13,131 nt of DNA, from assembly GCA_047974135.1 (NCBI GenBank), contig JBKECC010000031.1:1-13131 (forward strand). Direction: 5' to 3'. The translations under genes were made by a program, and so were the position numbers. Numbering within the stretch: position 1 is the stretch's first letter; every line of letters starts with the position of its first letter. This document shows, piece by piece, positions 1-6,135 of this stretch. Source of the DNA: JAIRQK01 sp047974135. Lineage in GTDB: Bacteria; Campylobacterota; Campylobacteria; Campylobacterales; Campylobacteraceae. The notes under the pieces are model-generated. The model was given only the letters and a program-made list of their open reading frames with translations, ran no database searches and was not told the origin of the DNA.

Positions 1-316
1 CATTTCTCAGTTGCTATTTAAAACACCACAAAAAGCCGAAAATTTACGTATAACACAAGTGGATGGTTATTCTATGACACCAACACTTTTTCCTGATTCT
101 TGGGTTATTTTTGATATATCAAAGAGTGCCTACAGTGGCGATGGCATTTATGTTTTAAACTTTAGAAATATCTTGATGGTAAAAATTTTACAAGTAACAA
201 ATAAAGGCACACTCTTTATAAAATCAGCAAATAAAGACTACGATAGCTACGAAATTGACATGCAAGACCAAAGTGTGTTTAAAATCTTTGGCAAGGTTAT
301 CAAAACAATACTTTAG
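1..316 (+). CDS. S24 (LexA/CI-like) repressor, C-terminal part, cut by window edge
   Basis: The reading frame is open at the left edge and ends with TAG at 314-316, so only the C-terminal domain is visible. It matches the S24 peptidase fold of LexA/CI-like repressors. The VDGYSMTPTL segment carries the candidate nucleophile serine (codon at 71-73), and the MVKIL segment about 37 residues later carries the candidate general-base lysine. In this family the pair cleaves the linker to the N-terminal DNA-binding domain after an SOS-type signal, or the domain serves for dimerisation. The N-terminal helix-turn-helix lies outside the window, so phage repressor versus other S24 regulator cannot be settled from the protein alone. 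Context favours a phage repressor: its 3' end is about 260 bases from a TG-type element terminus, the arrangement of the repressor gene at the left end of Mu-like phages. Confidence 0.85.
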   Translation, partial: ISQLLFKTPQKAENLRITQVDGYSMTPTLFPDSWVIFDISKSAYSGDGIYVLNFRNILMVKILQVTNKGTLFIKSANKDYDSYEIDMQDQSVFKIFGKVIKTIL

Positions 317-317
317 T

Positions 318-438
318 TTTTGGGATAAAATTTTAAGATTTTTAAAAACCATTTAAAAGCGTATTTTATGGGATTTAAAACTATTTTAAAAACTTATTTT
401 GGGATACAATGTTTAAAATTTAAAAGCATTTTGGGATA
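318..438 (+). repeat. Iterated TTTTGGGATA repeats, candidate transposase-binding sites
   Basis: Exact TTTTGGGATA occurs at 318-327, 397-406 and 429-438, and a variant TTATGGGATT lies at 366-375. Two of the exact copies are followed by three more A residues. Spacings are 48, 31 and 32 bases, the last two close to three helical turns. TTTAAAA-type tracts fill the gaps. The block lies between the repressor stop codon and the element terminus, where Mu-family ends carry several transposase sites. It could instead be an operator array for the repressor. Confidence 0.6.
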
Positions 439-555
439 AAACTGCTCATAATGGGAAGAAGCAGGAAAAATATTTTGTACTTAAAATGTAACTACAACTT
501 CTTTAAAATCTCTATAATATCGCACTTTAAAAGAAACGACTTTTTTATTTTTAAC

Positions 556-1122
556 TTACATTTTATTCACTCCCCCACAATTTACCCAGCCAGTAAAAAG
601 ATTTATTTTATTGCTTGGTTTATCTTGCTTTGCAAAGTAACGAACTAAGGCTTCAAGTGCCACATCATAACCAGAAACCATACTGCCTTTAAAACTTGGA
701 GCATGCATAGGAATTAGATGCACCTCTCTTCCTGCGTATTTCTCTTTTAAGATGCCATTCTCAAGTTTTGCTACAACACCTTCCATGTCATCACCGATAA
801 TTTCAGTAGAACATGTGGTGATAAGTGGAATAACTCTAATGTGTGGATATCTCATCAAAAGAACATCTACCGCTGTTTCAACACGTCCTGTTGCACCAAA
901 TACAGCACTATCTTCGTGCAAAGAAGAAGAGGCGATGTCGAAGTTGTCTTTAAAATGTTGTGCAAATAGCATCCTGACAAACATAACGCAACCTTGCCCA
1001 CCGTGTACTATTGCTATACAATCTTTAATCCCGATGCTTACATATTGCGCACCACAAGGTTGACATGTAAATATAGGATTGATAATGCCGGCACGCTCTT
1101 TAGGTTTTAATTCACATGACAT
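556..1122 (-). pseudogene. anfK: Fe-only nitrogenase beta subunit AnfK, truncated by insertion
   Basis: AnfK pairs with AnfD to form the Fe-only dinitrogenase and carries half of the P-cluster ligands. The ORF has 188 codons against about 460 for the family. The first 181 residues match AnfK well, including the three P-cluster cysteines C20, C45 and C104 (spacings 25 and 59, as in NifK/AnfK) and the CSTEIIGDD segment. After the residues FTGWVN the frame runs into CGGVNKM and a stop that belong to the inserted element. Domains II and III are therefore missing and the product should not assemble a working beta subunit. Start: ATG at 1122, preceded by AAGGAGAAAGCT. It is the third gene of anfDGK, with a 17-base gap after anfG. 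The rest of the gene should lie beyond the far end of the element, outside this window. Confidence 0.85.
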
Positions 1123-1139
1123 AGCTTTCTCCTTTTATG

Positions 1140-1499
1140 TTAGTAGCGAGGTGAAGTCAACTCTTTGTTGAGTGACCCCGTAATCGTTACATAATCGATT
1201 CGCTCTTTTAGCTCTTGCATAAGCACCTTAATCTCATCTACACTCATGAGGGACAACCACTCAAAACGCTTTTTAAAGTTATGTGCCAAAGAGAAAGCAT
1301 CGACCCAGTAGCATTTATCTTCTGGGGTTTCTTTTTCAACATCTTCGCCACATAAAATTTGCATAGTTTGCGTTAAAATACCTTTGTTTTGTCTCTCTCT
1401 ATCCCATGCGCGAGAGTGAAATTGCCAAAGGCAATTTTTCATAATATAATCTTCAAGTTGCAAGACTTCATCACTTGCATTTTTCACATCAAATGGCAT
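1140..1499 (-). CDS. anfG: Fe-only nitrogenase delta subunit AnfG
   Basis: AnfG is the small subunit found only in the alternative V- and Fe-nitrogenases, where it binds AnfD and is needed for the active hexamer. The 119-residue length fits the family. Characteristic segments are YIMKNCLWQFHSRAWDRE at about residues 18-35, CYWVDA at about 63-68, and the C-terminal DYVTITGSLNKEL. The similarity is to AnfG rather than VnfG, as recalled from Azotobacter AnfG. It sits between anfD and anfK in the standard order D-G-K, 10 bases after the anfD stop, with AAGGAGAAAAAG before its ATG. It looks intact. Confidence 0.93.
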   Translation of the reverse strand: MPFDVKNASDEVLQLEDYIMKNCLWQFHSRAWDRERQNKGILTQTMQILCGEDVEKETPEDKCYWVDAFSLAHNFKKRFEWLSLMSVDEIKVLMQELKERIDYVTITGSLNKELTSPRY

Positions 1500-1509
1500 C
1501 TTTTTCTCC

Positions 1510-3078
1510 TTAAACTGCCTTAGCTTCAGAGCTTTTAGATAAGAATTCAGGATAAACTTTACTTCTTAGTTTTGTAACGCAGTCAAACTCTCCAGTATAA
1601 GGTCTCTCACCAAGAGCATTTGCTTCTTCTTGGGTTAGTTTCACATCTGAAAGCATTTTTCTAGTTGCAAACCCTCTGTTCGTTTCGATCTCGTCTTTAC
1701 TGATATCAATGGCGGAAAGTCTATGAATAGGTGAATAAACCGCATTGTAGATATCTCTTGCAAAACGTACCCAACCCTCAAAACCTTTATAGGGACCATT
1801 GTGATATGCATGAGCGTTAAGGTATTGAATACGGCGTTTTTTAGCAACTTCTCCTGGTCTTACACCTGTGAAGATGATATCTGGTTTTAACCTTTCCATC
1901 GCTTCGATACCCTCTAACTCATTTGGATCATCTATAGCAAGTGTTCCAGCACAAGCTCTAGCAACTCCTTTTTCCATATCTCCTTGGTGTCCAAATTTTG
2001 TATATAAAGAGACAACATCCAATCCCATTTCATCATGGATAACATTTGCCCAGTGCCATAACTTTGAACCGCCCGGCCAAATGCACACTCTTATACCTTG
2101 TAATCGTTTTCTGTACCAATCAAGTTCTGGTTTCCAGCGAGCTATCTCTTCATCGATTATGGCTTGAGCTCTATCTTCGATACCAAAAAATCTTCCAACT
2201 TTTAGTAGGGATTCTGAAAGTGTTTCAAAACCAAAACCATCAATATCAAGACGTGGAATTCCGTATTTGACACGAAGTTCGTTACAGATGTATTCAGCTG
2301 ATCTTGCACACTCCAAAACATTAAGATGAGCTCTGTGCATACTTCTTAACTCATCATAAGAGCCATTTCCAGTAAATGTAGAGAGTACTTGAATGCCCAT
2401 ACGTTTAAAGTAATCGCACATCACTTCACAATCGCCTTGAATGTTGTAATCTCCAACGTAGTTTATGACAAAATCGCTTGTGATTTTTGGCTCTACTTTT
2501 CCAACTTTTTCGTTAATCCACGCAATGTTTATCTTATGGTGACCGCCTGATTGGCTTGGACCTGCAAATCCAGGAGCATTACAAACAAATATATCAGTAT
2601 CAGGAAGCTCTTTCATCACTTCTCTAGCTATGGCTTCCATATCATCACCAATCAAAGCAGAAGCACAGGTTTGATAAATAGTCATCCGTTTGATATTTGG
2701 ATGAGCGTTAAATGCTTCGATGATATTTTTCTTGAGCAAATCGCCTCCGCCAAAAACTATATGAGTCTCTTTCATATCTGTAGCGTAAGTGTATTTTAGT
2801 TGAAAATTGTCATTGTCACTGATATAACGTTTTGTATGCCACGTATCATAAGTACACCCAACGGGTCCATGACTCATATGAATAGCATCTTTCATCGGTG
2901 TGCCGATAACGTGTTTTGCACCACAATAGGCACAACCTCTCTCCGAGATTGTTCCAGGAATAGTACCAAGATGGCCTTCAGGAAGACAAGATGTTAAATC
3001 TTCGCCTTCACCTTTCACAACTGCATGAGCTTTTCTCTCTGGAATACATTTACTGCATTCAAATTCATGGTGTGGCAT
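1510..3078 (-). CDS. anfD: Fe-only nitrogenase alpha subunit AnfD
   Basis: Catalytic subunit of Fe-only dinitrogenase, which reduces N2 to ammonia with ATP and electrons delivered by the Fe protein. At 522 residues it matches the family's length. P-cluster ligands are C49 (GCAYCG), C75 (GPVGCTYDTW) and C138 (QTCASALIGDD). The FeFe-cofactor ligands are C257 (LNVLECARS) and H423 (LNAHAYHNGP), the same numbers as in the Azotobacter protein. The C-terminal extension seen in AnfD is present. Start: ATG at 3078 with AAAGGAGATACT before it. It is the first visible gene of anfDGK. Normally anfH precedes it, but here only a spacer and an unrelated membrane protein gene are found, so the Fe protein must come from elsewhere (another anfH, or nifH). 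The likely promoter is the sigma-54 type site at 3113-3130. Confidence 0.96.
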   Translation of the reverse strand: MPHHEFECSKCIPERKAHAVVKGEGEDLTSCLPEGHLGTIPGTISERGCAYCGAKHVIGTPMKDAIHMSHGPVGCTYDTWHTKRYISDNDNFQLKYTYATDMKETHIVFGGGDLLKKNIIEAFNAHPNIKRMTIYQTCASALIGDDMEAIAREVMKELPDTDIFVCNAPGFAGPSQSGGHHKINIAWINEKVGKVEPKITSDFVINYVGDYNIQGDCEVMCDYFKRMGIQVLSTFTGNGSYDELRSMHRAHLNVLECARSAEYICNELRVKYGIPRLDIDGFGFETLSESLLKVGRFFGIEDRAQAIIDEEIARWKPELDWYRKRLQGIRVCIWPGGSKLWHWANVIHDEMGLDVVSLYTKFGHQGDMEKGVARACAGTLAIDDPNELEGIEAMERLKPDIIFTGVRPGEVAKKRRIQYLNAHAYHNGPYKGFEGWVRFARDIYNAVYSPIHRLSAIDISKDEIETNRGFATRKMLSDVKLTQEEANALGERPYTGEFDCVTKLRSKVYPEFLSKSSEAKAV

Positions 3079-3112
3079 AGTATCTCCTTTTTTGGTTTAT
3101 TTATTATCTATA

Positions 3113-3130
3113 TTGCAAAACATATTCCAA
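3113..3130 (-). promoter_or_regulatory. Sigma-54 (RpoN) type promoter of anfDGK
   Basis: On the minus strand the sequence TTGGAATATGTTTTGCAA has the GG-N10-GC spacing of sigma-54 promoters (TGG at -24, TTTGC at -12). A start site about 12 bases downstream leaves a leader of about 25 bases containing the anfD ribosome binding site. Nitrogenase operons are classically RpoN-dependent. The -24 element (TGGAAT) is weaker than the consensus TGGCAC. Confidence 0.62.
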
Positions 3131-3203
3131 TATATTTTTGATAGCAAAAAGCCCTATATTTGGGGAAAGTAGAGGAGAGAAGTAAAAATTAGAAAAATGT
3201 GAG

Positions 3204-3241
3204 TTGTACAAAAATGTAAAAAAAATTGTACATAAATGTGT
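3204..3241 (-). promoter_or_regulatory. Tandem GTAC-N6-GT sites, candidate AnfA-type activator binding region
   Basis: TTGTACAAAAATGTA at 3204-3218 and TTGTACATAAATGTG at 3226-3240 are near-identical copies with a 22-base period, about two helical turns. Each contains GTAC-N6-GT. As recalled, the site described for Azotobacter VnfA is GTAC-N6-GTAC. They lie about 80-125 bases upstream of the candidate -24/-12 element, the usual distance for enhancer sites of sigma-54 activators. No activator gene is in the window. Confidence 0.5.
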
Positions 3242-3291
3242 GATAGTTTAAGAGTGGTAAATGGTAGTTAGCAAAAAATAAAAATAAAACT

Positions 3292-3828
3292 TTATCGTAA
3301 AAATAGAGTAGCTTTTACGTTTTTATTTGTATAAAACAAAAATAGAGGAAGATAGCTTATCGATGTGACTATGGCATAAATCAAAAGGTTAAATCCAAAT
3401 TGGTGAAATTCTAAATTTTTGGTTGAAAGACTATCTATGCCGCCAAAGAGTCCTAAAACAAAAATTAGTGGAATGATAACTACAAAAATCTTTCTTGCCA
3501 TCTCAACTCTATAGGCCATAAAAAATGCTAAAAATAGAGCAGTCACGTTTAAGATAATGTCAAAAATAACGATGAATACGCTAAGTTCGCTTGGCAGGGT
3601 TTGATAAACTACTTTAGCATTTTCAACTACAACTTTAAAGTTTACAACCAAAGTGATTATTTTCCAAACAGATGCAGCAGTTACCAAAGTAGCAAACAAA
3701 AGTAAAAAGTTGTGAGCATAATATATCTTTTTATTTTCAACTTTTTTAAGCTTGTTATTTGCAAGATACAGCAATGAAAACATAAACACTAAAAAAAATG
3801 GAATGATAAAAAATGGAACGTTTTGCAT
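3292..3828 (-). CDS. Unrecognised inner-membrane protein with about five helices
   Basis: A 178-residue, very hydrophobic protein with no recognised family. Hydrophobic segments suitable for membrane helices are at about residues 5-23, 42-66, 83-106, 113-131 and 148-168. Short basic stretches (KKVENKK after helix 1, and the basic C-terminus) suggest several cytoplasmic loops. I see no conserved catalytic or metal-binding motif. The ribosome site is weak (AAGAGTATTT before ATG at 3828). It is transcribed in the same direction as anfDGK, 213 bases upstream, but the sigma-54 type promoter between them argues for separate transcription. A link to nitrogen fixation is not supported by the sequence. 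Confidence 0.7.
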   Translation of the reverse strand: MQNVPFFIIPFFLVFMFSLLYLANNKLKKVENKKIYYAHNFLLLFATLVTAASVWKIITLVVNFKVVVENAKVVYQTLPSELSVFIVIFDIILNVTALFLAFFMAYRVEMARKIFVVIIPLIFVLGLFGGIDSLSTKNLEFHQFGFNLLIYAIVTSISYLPLFLFYTNKNVKATLFLR

Positions 3829-3872
3829 AAATACTCTTATATTTTTGTTTTGTATATTATAAACAAATAGCC

Positions 3873-3884
3873 TTTACATGTAAA
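3873..3884. repeat. TTTACATGTAAA palindrome
   Basis: A perfect 12-base palindrome in the divergent spacer between the membrane protein gene and fdhD, 45 bases upstream of the former's ATG. The same 12 bases recur at 10401-10412 inside the structured element upstream of a DmpA-like gene. It may be an operator, or a chance palindrome in AT-rich DNA. Confidence 0.35.
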
Positions 3885-3999
3885 TACAAAAAATATTTAA
3901 AAATATTCCAAACCCGCATATTATCGCACTTCAAAGACAAATTATAAAATATTTGATATACTTGTGTATGATTTAAAATATCATAAAAAAAGGAAAATA

Positions 4000-4785
4000 A
4001 TGTTAGAGCCATTATATACTACAAAGATTATTAAGATTAAAGCAGGCAAGAAATTCGAAGCTGACGATACTTTAGTTCGAGAAATAAAACTAGAGTTAAT
4101 CGTAAATGGCAAAAAAGTTGGAGCCCTGATGTCAACCCCTGTTGATACAGATGCACTAGCTGTTGGATATTTGATGAGTGAAAACATCATAGAAGACGTA
4201 AAAGATATAAAAAAACTTGAATTTATAAATGATGGCATGGGAATCTCCATAGAAGCAAAGGTACGAGAAGACAATATAAATAGACTAAATGCAGAAGGCG
4301 TTGTTATAAGTGGATGTGGACGAAGTACCACAGGAAATATCGACCCTGAAGCTATCGAAGCAAAGGTTATACAAAGCAAATTTAGTATCAAAGCTTCAAA
4401 ACTTCTAAAACACATGAGCCAGTTTTACACCGAGTGTCCACTTTATGAACAAACAGGTTGCGTTCACACAGCAAAACTTTTTACAAGAGAAGATAAATTT
4501 TTCATCGGTGAAGATATAGCCCAACACAACACGATAGACAAAGCCATAGGCAAAGCAAAACTTGCTGGTGAAGATGTATCAAACTCATTTTTGATGGTTA
4601 GTGGAAGACTATCTTCTGAGATGGTTGCAAAAGCTGTTATGCATCAAATACCAATTCTTGTTTCACGCACAGCATGTACTTGTCTTGGGCTCATGATAGC
4701 AAGAAAGTTTAACTTAACGCTTGGTGGATTTGCAAGAGAGGATAGGATGAATGTGTATTCTGCTGAGAGCAGAATAGATGTCTAA
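4000..4785 (+). CDS. fdhD: Formate dehydrogenase accessory sulfurtransferase FdhD
   Basis: FdhD carries sulfur from a cysteine desulfurase to the Mo/W-bis-pterin cofactor, which is needed for active formate dehydrogenase, and acts in the cytoplasm. Family segments, numbered from the chosen start, include DALAVGYLMSE (51-61), the ISGCGRSTTGN loop (104-113), TGCVHTAKLF (152-161), EDIAQHNTIDKAIG (171-184) and VSRTACTCLG with GGFAREDRMNVYS (221-254). Start: ATG at 4000 is preceded by AAAAAAAGGA, whereas an upstream in-frame GTG at 3964 has no ribosome site. The result is 261 residues. In well-studied FdhD proteins the loop has a CxxC pair; here only C106 is present and the second position is serine (CGRS). 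No formate dehydrogenase genes are in the window. The stop overlaps the next gene by 8 bases, implying co-transcription and translational coupling with the ModE-like regulator. Confidence 0.92.
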   Translation: MLEPLYTTKIIKIKAGKKFEADDTLVREIKLELIVNGKKVGALMSTPVDTDALAVGYLMSENIIEDVKDIKKLEFINDGMGISIEAKVREDNINRLNAEGVVISGCGRSTTGNIDPEAIEAKVIQSKFSIKASKLLKHMSQFYTECPLYEQTGCVHTAKLFTREDKFFIGEDIAQHNTIDKAIGKAKLAGEDVSNSFLMVSGRLSSEMVAKAVMHQIPILVSRTACTCLGLMIARKFNLTLGGFAREDRMNVYSAESRIDV

Positions 4786-5530
4786 TAAAATTGTGGAGTT
4801 GATGAGAGAAAATGTTGATGAAAATGGAAAACTCTCATGTAAAGACGCATTTAAAATCTCCGCAAAAACAAAAACTTCAATCATTGAGATTGGAAAGATT
4901 GCGCACAAAAATGAGATAAGAATCACAGACTGTGATCTTGGGCAATTTGGAAAGTTAGATAAGAGTGAGTCAAGCGAAGAAGCAAAAAAAAGGCTTGAAG
5001 CAAAAAAAGACGAAAAAGGCAGAGTTACATGTAAAGATGCAAGAGCTTGTGCTGCTGGAATCGGACTAAGTAAAATAAGAGGAACTCTAAAGATGGAGAA
5101 AATCGAAGTTGTAAAATGTGAACTTGGTTGTTTTGATGAGAAAAAACGTCCAAGAATGCGTGTTAAAACAAAAACATGGATTGAGAACTATGAAGGGCAG
5201 TTGCTTTTTGGCAAAGGAAAAACAGAGATTTTGGAAGCTATTTCAAGAGAAAAATCTATAGCCGCAGCAGCAGAAGAGGTTGGCATGAACTACAAAAAAG
5301 CGTGGTCACATGTACAGATTCTACAAAAATATCTTGATGATGTTTTGGTTTATACACAAAAAGGTGGAGGAGAACAGGGCGGTTCCTTTTTAACTGACGC
5401 TGCTTATGAATATATAGCAAAGTATAAACAACTTCAAGATGATATAGAAAATTATGCAAATGAGCGGTTTCGCGAACTCTTTTTGAAACCAAGAGGCAAA
5501 AAAGAGAAAGATAAAGAAGAAGAAAAATAG
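4778..5530 (+). CDS. ModE-like regulator with duplicated Cys-containing N-terminal module
   Basis: A 250-residue protein. Residues about 136-233 resemble the winged helix-turn-helix domain of ModE, the molybdate-responsive regulator: ILEAISREKSIAAAAEEVGM, then NYKKAWSHVQIL as recognition helix, and a glycine-rich wing (QKGGGEQGG at 195-202). The molybdate-binding MOP domains that follow this domain in E. coli ModE are absent. Instead the N-terminus holds two copies of a module of about 45 residues: 14-58 (C21, then CDLGQFG from C52) and 78-120 (C85, then CELGCFD from C114). The paired cysteines could bind a metal or cluster, but this is inference. The C-terminus is a charged KE-rich tail. It overlaps fdhD by 8 bases. 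A likely role is control of Mo/W enzyme genes such as fdh, aor or anf. Campylobacter ModE also lacks MOP domains, so the loss is not unprecedented. Confidence 0.8.
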   Translation: MSNKIVELMRENVDENGKLSCKDAFKISAKTKTSIIEIGKIAHKNEIRITDCDLGQFGKLDKSESSEEAKKRLEAKKDEKGRVTCKDARACAAGIGLSKIRGTLKMEKIEVVKCELGCFDEKKRPRMRVKTKTWIENYEGQLLFGKGKTEILEAISREKSIAAAAEEVGMNYKKAWSHVQILQKYLDDVLVYTQKGGGEQGGSFLTDAAYEYIAKYKQLQDDIENYANERFRELFLKPRGKKEKDKEEEK

Positions 5531-5576
5531 TTTAAAAGCGTTATTTTTTTCATTATTATATAAAACTATTTTTTTT
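5523..5576 (+). terminator. Weak terminator-like inverted repeat after the ModE-like gene
   Basis: Arms AAAAATAGTTT (5523-5533) and AAACTATTTTT (5563-5573) are exact complements around a 29-base spacer and are followed by more T residues. The stem has a single G-C pair and begins within the stop codon region, so it is at best a weak terminator. Confidence 0.35.
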
Positions 5577-5590
5577 AACAATTTACCAAG

Positions 5591-5658
5591 ATAACGTAAC
5601 TTATGAAATATATCGTTATTTTAATCGTTATGATTTATTCTAATAATTTAGATATAAT
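5591..5658 (+). promoter_or_regulatory. Promoter with tandem ATCGTTAT repeats upstream of the small ORF
   Basis: ATCGTTAT occurs at 5612-5619 and 5624-5631, 12 bases apart, with an inverted ATAACG at 5591-5596. A good -10 element TATAAT is at 5653-5658, 33 bases before the ATG at 5692. The repeats fall over and just upstream of the expected -35 region, the place for an operator. CGTTAT/ATAACG half-sites resemble those in E. coli ModE boxes, and a ModE-like gene lies just upstream, but the half-sites here are not arranged as in E. coli. Confidence 0.5.
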
Positions 5659-5691
5659 GATTTAGAAAATTTATGAAAGGAGAAGCTTAAA

Positions 5692-5877
5692 ATGTTTCTA
5701 AAATTAAATGAGAGAGTTTACTTAAACTCAGACAGAATCACTCGTATCAAAATTGATGAAGTGCAAGATGGTATAAGAGTTCGTTTTTACGAAGAGAATA
5801 CTCAAGTTGCAAAATCACAAAGATTTAATACAATAGATGATGCCAACAAATGGCTAAAAGAGTTACTTAAAAAGTAA
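5692..5877 (+). CDS. Small conserved-looking protein of unknown function (61 residues)
   Basis: A 61-residue ORF with strong gene signals: AAAGGAG with 9 bases to the ATG, a TATAAT promoter upstream and a perfect hairpin terminator 4 bases after the stop. The sequence suggests a short beta-rich protein (alternating hydrophobics around RITRIKIDEV and GIRVRFYEE) ending in an amphipathic helix (DDANKWLKELLKK). There is no signal peptide, membrane segment or cysteine. I do not recognise a family. It is monocistronic between the fdhD/ModE-like pair and the aor operon. The tandem repeats in its promoter suggest it is regulated, possibly by the neighbouring ModE-like protein. Confidence 0.78.
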   Translation: MFLKLNERVYLNSDRITRIKIDEVQDGIRVRFYEENTQVAKSQRFNTIDDANKWLKELLKK

Positions 5878-5881
5878 TTTA

Positions 5882-5911
5882 ATTTATTTGGTGTTTTTAC
5901 ACCAAATAAAT
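5882..5911. terminator. Perfect hairpin terminator after the small ORF
   Basis: Arms ATTTATTTGGTGT (5882-5894) and ACACCAAATAAAT (5899-5911) are exact complements of 13 bases around a TTTT loop. The downstream side is AT-rich (TATTTC) but has no long T run. It probably ends the small ORF's transcript. Confidence 0.75.
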
Positions 5912-6029
5912 ATTTCAAAAAAACTCAACAATCCGCAAAAAAATCTTATAAAAAACAGAAAAACAGATAGTAATTTTTAAAATTTAATAAAATATATAAT
6001 TAATTTTATAATTTAAGTAAGTTTATTAA

Positions 6030-6084
6030 ATATGCTATAAAAACATATTTTTTTATCTAATTTTAATGTGCTAAAATAGCATAT
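6030..6084. repeat. Inverted repeat ATATGCTAT / ATAGCATAT upstream of aor
   Basis: Exact 9-base complementary arms at 6030-6038 and 6076-6084, 37 bases apart. They could be paired operator half-sites, allowing looping, for the aor operon, or a weak RNA stem. They are unusual in having G-C pairs in an otherwise A/T spacer. Confidence 0.45.
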
Positions 6085-6135
6085 TTAGGGTTTTTGCAAT
6101 ATTTCACTAATTATATTAGCCGTTTAAGAAACTTT

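Larger units (their letters stand above)
1..579. mobile_element. End of a Mu-like transposable prophage (or similar element) inserted in anfK
   Basis: Homology to AnfK breaks off after the codon at 580-582. Read outward from anfK on the minus strand, the new sequence begins TGTGGGGGAGTGAATAAAAT. The 5'-TG start is typical of Mu-type and Tn7-type transposon ends. Inside the end lie iterated TTTTGGGATA repeats and then the 3' end of a repressor gene that reads toward the terminus. This order (terminus, repeated transposase sites, c-type repressor pointing outward) is that of the left end of Mu-family phages. The body of the element would extend off the left edge, so no transposase is visible here. 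If it is Mu-like, a 5-base target duplication is expected, with ATTTA at 580-584 as this copy. Alternatives are a Tn7-like element or a simple deletion fusion. Confidence 0.62.

Noticed and set aside
318..441. CRISPR array
   Set aside because: Repeat units are only about 10 bases, spacings are unequal, and there are no cas genes.
512..531. Similarity between TATAATATCGCACTTTAAAA and a stretch at about 3918-3936
   Set aside because: It looks like a shared -10/start-site style of AT-rich promoters rather than a true repeat; too short to interpret.
451..648. 65-codon plus-strand ORF across the element/anfK junction
   Set aside because: It runs antisense into conserved anfK codons, spans the junction, has no ribosome site and no recognisable protein features.
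752..1063. 103-codon plus-strand ORF opposite anfK
   Set aside because: It is a shadow of well-conserved anfK on the other strand.
3964..3999. Upstream GTG start for fdhD
   Set aside because: The added residues are basic and not FdhD-like; the ATG at 4000 has a ribosome site directly upstream.
3981..4415. 144-codon minus-strand ORF opposite fdhD
   Set aside because: Antisense to a clear FdhD, low-complexity hydrophobic composition, no ribosome site.
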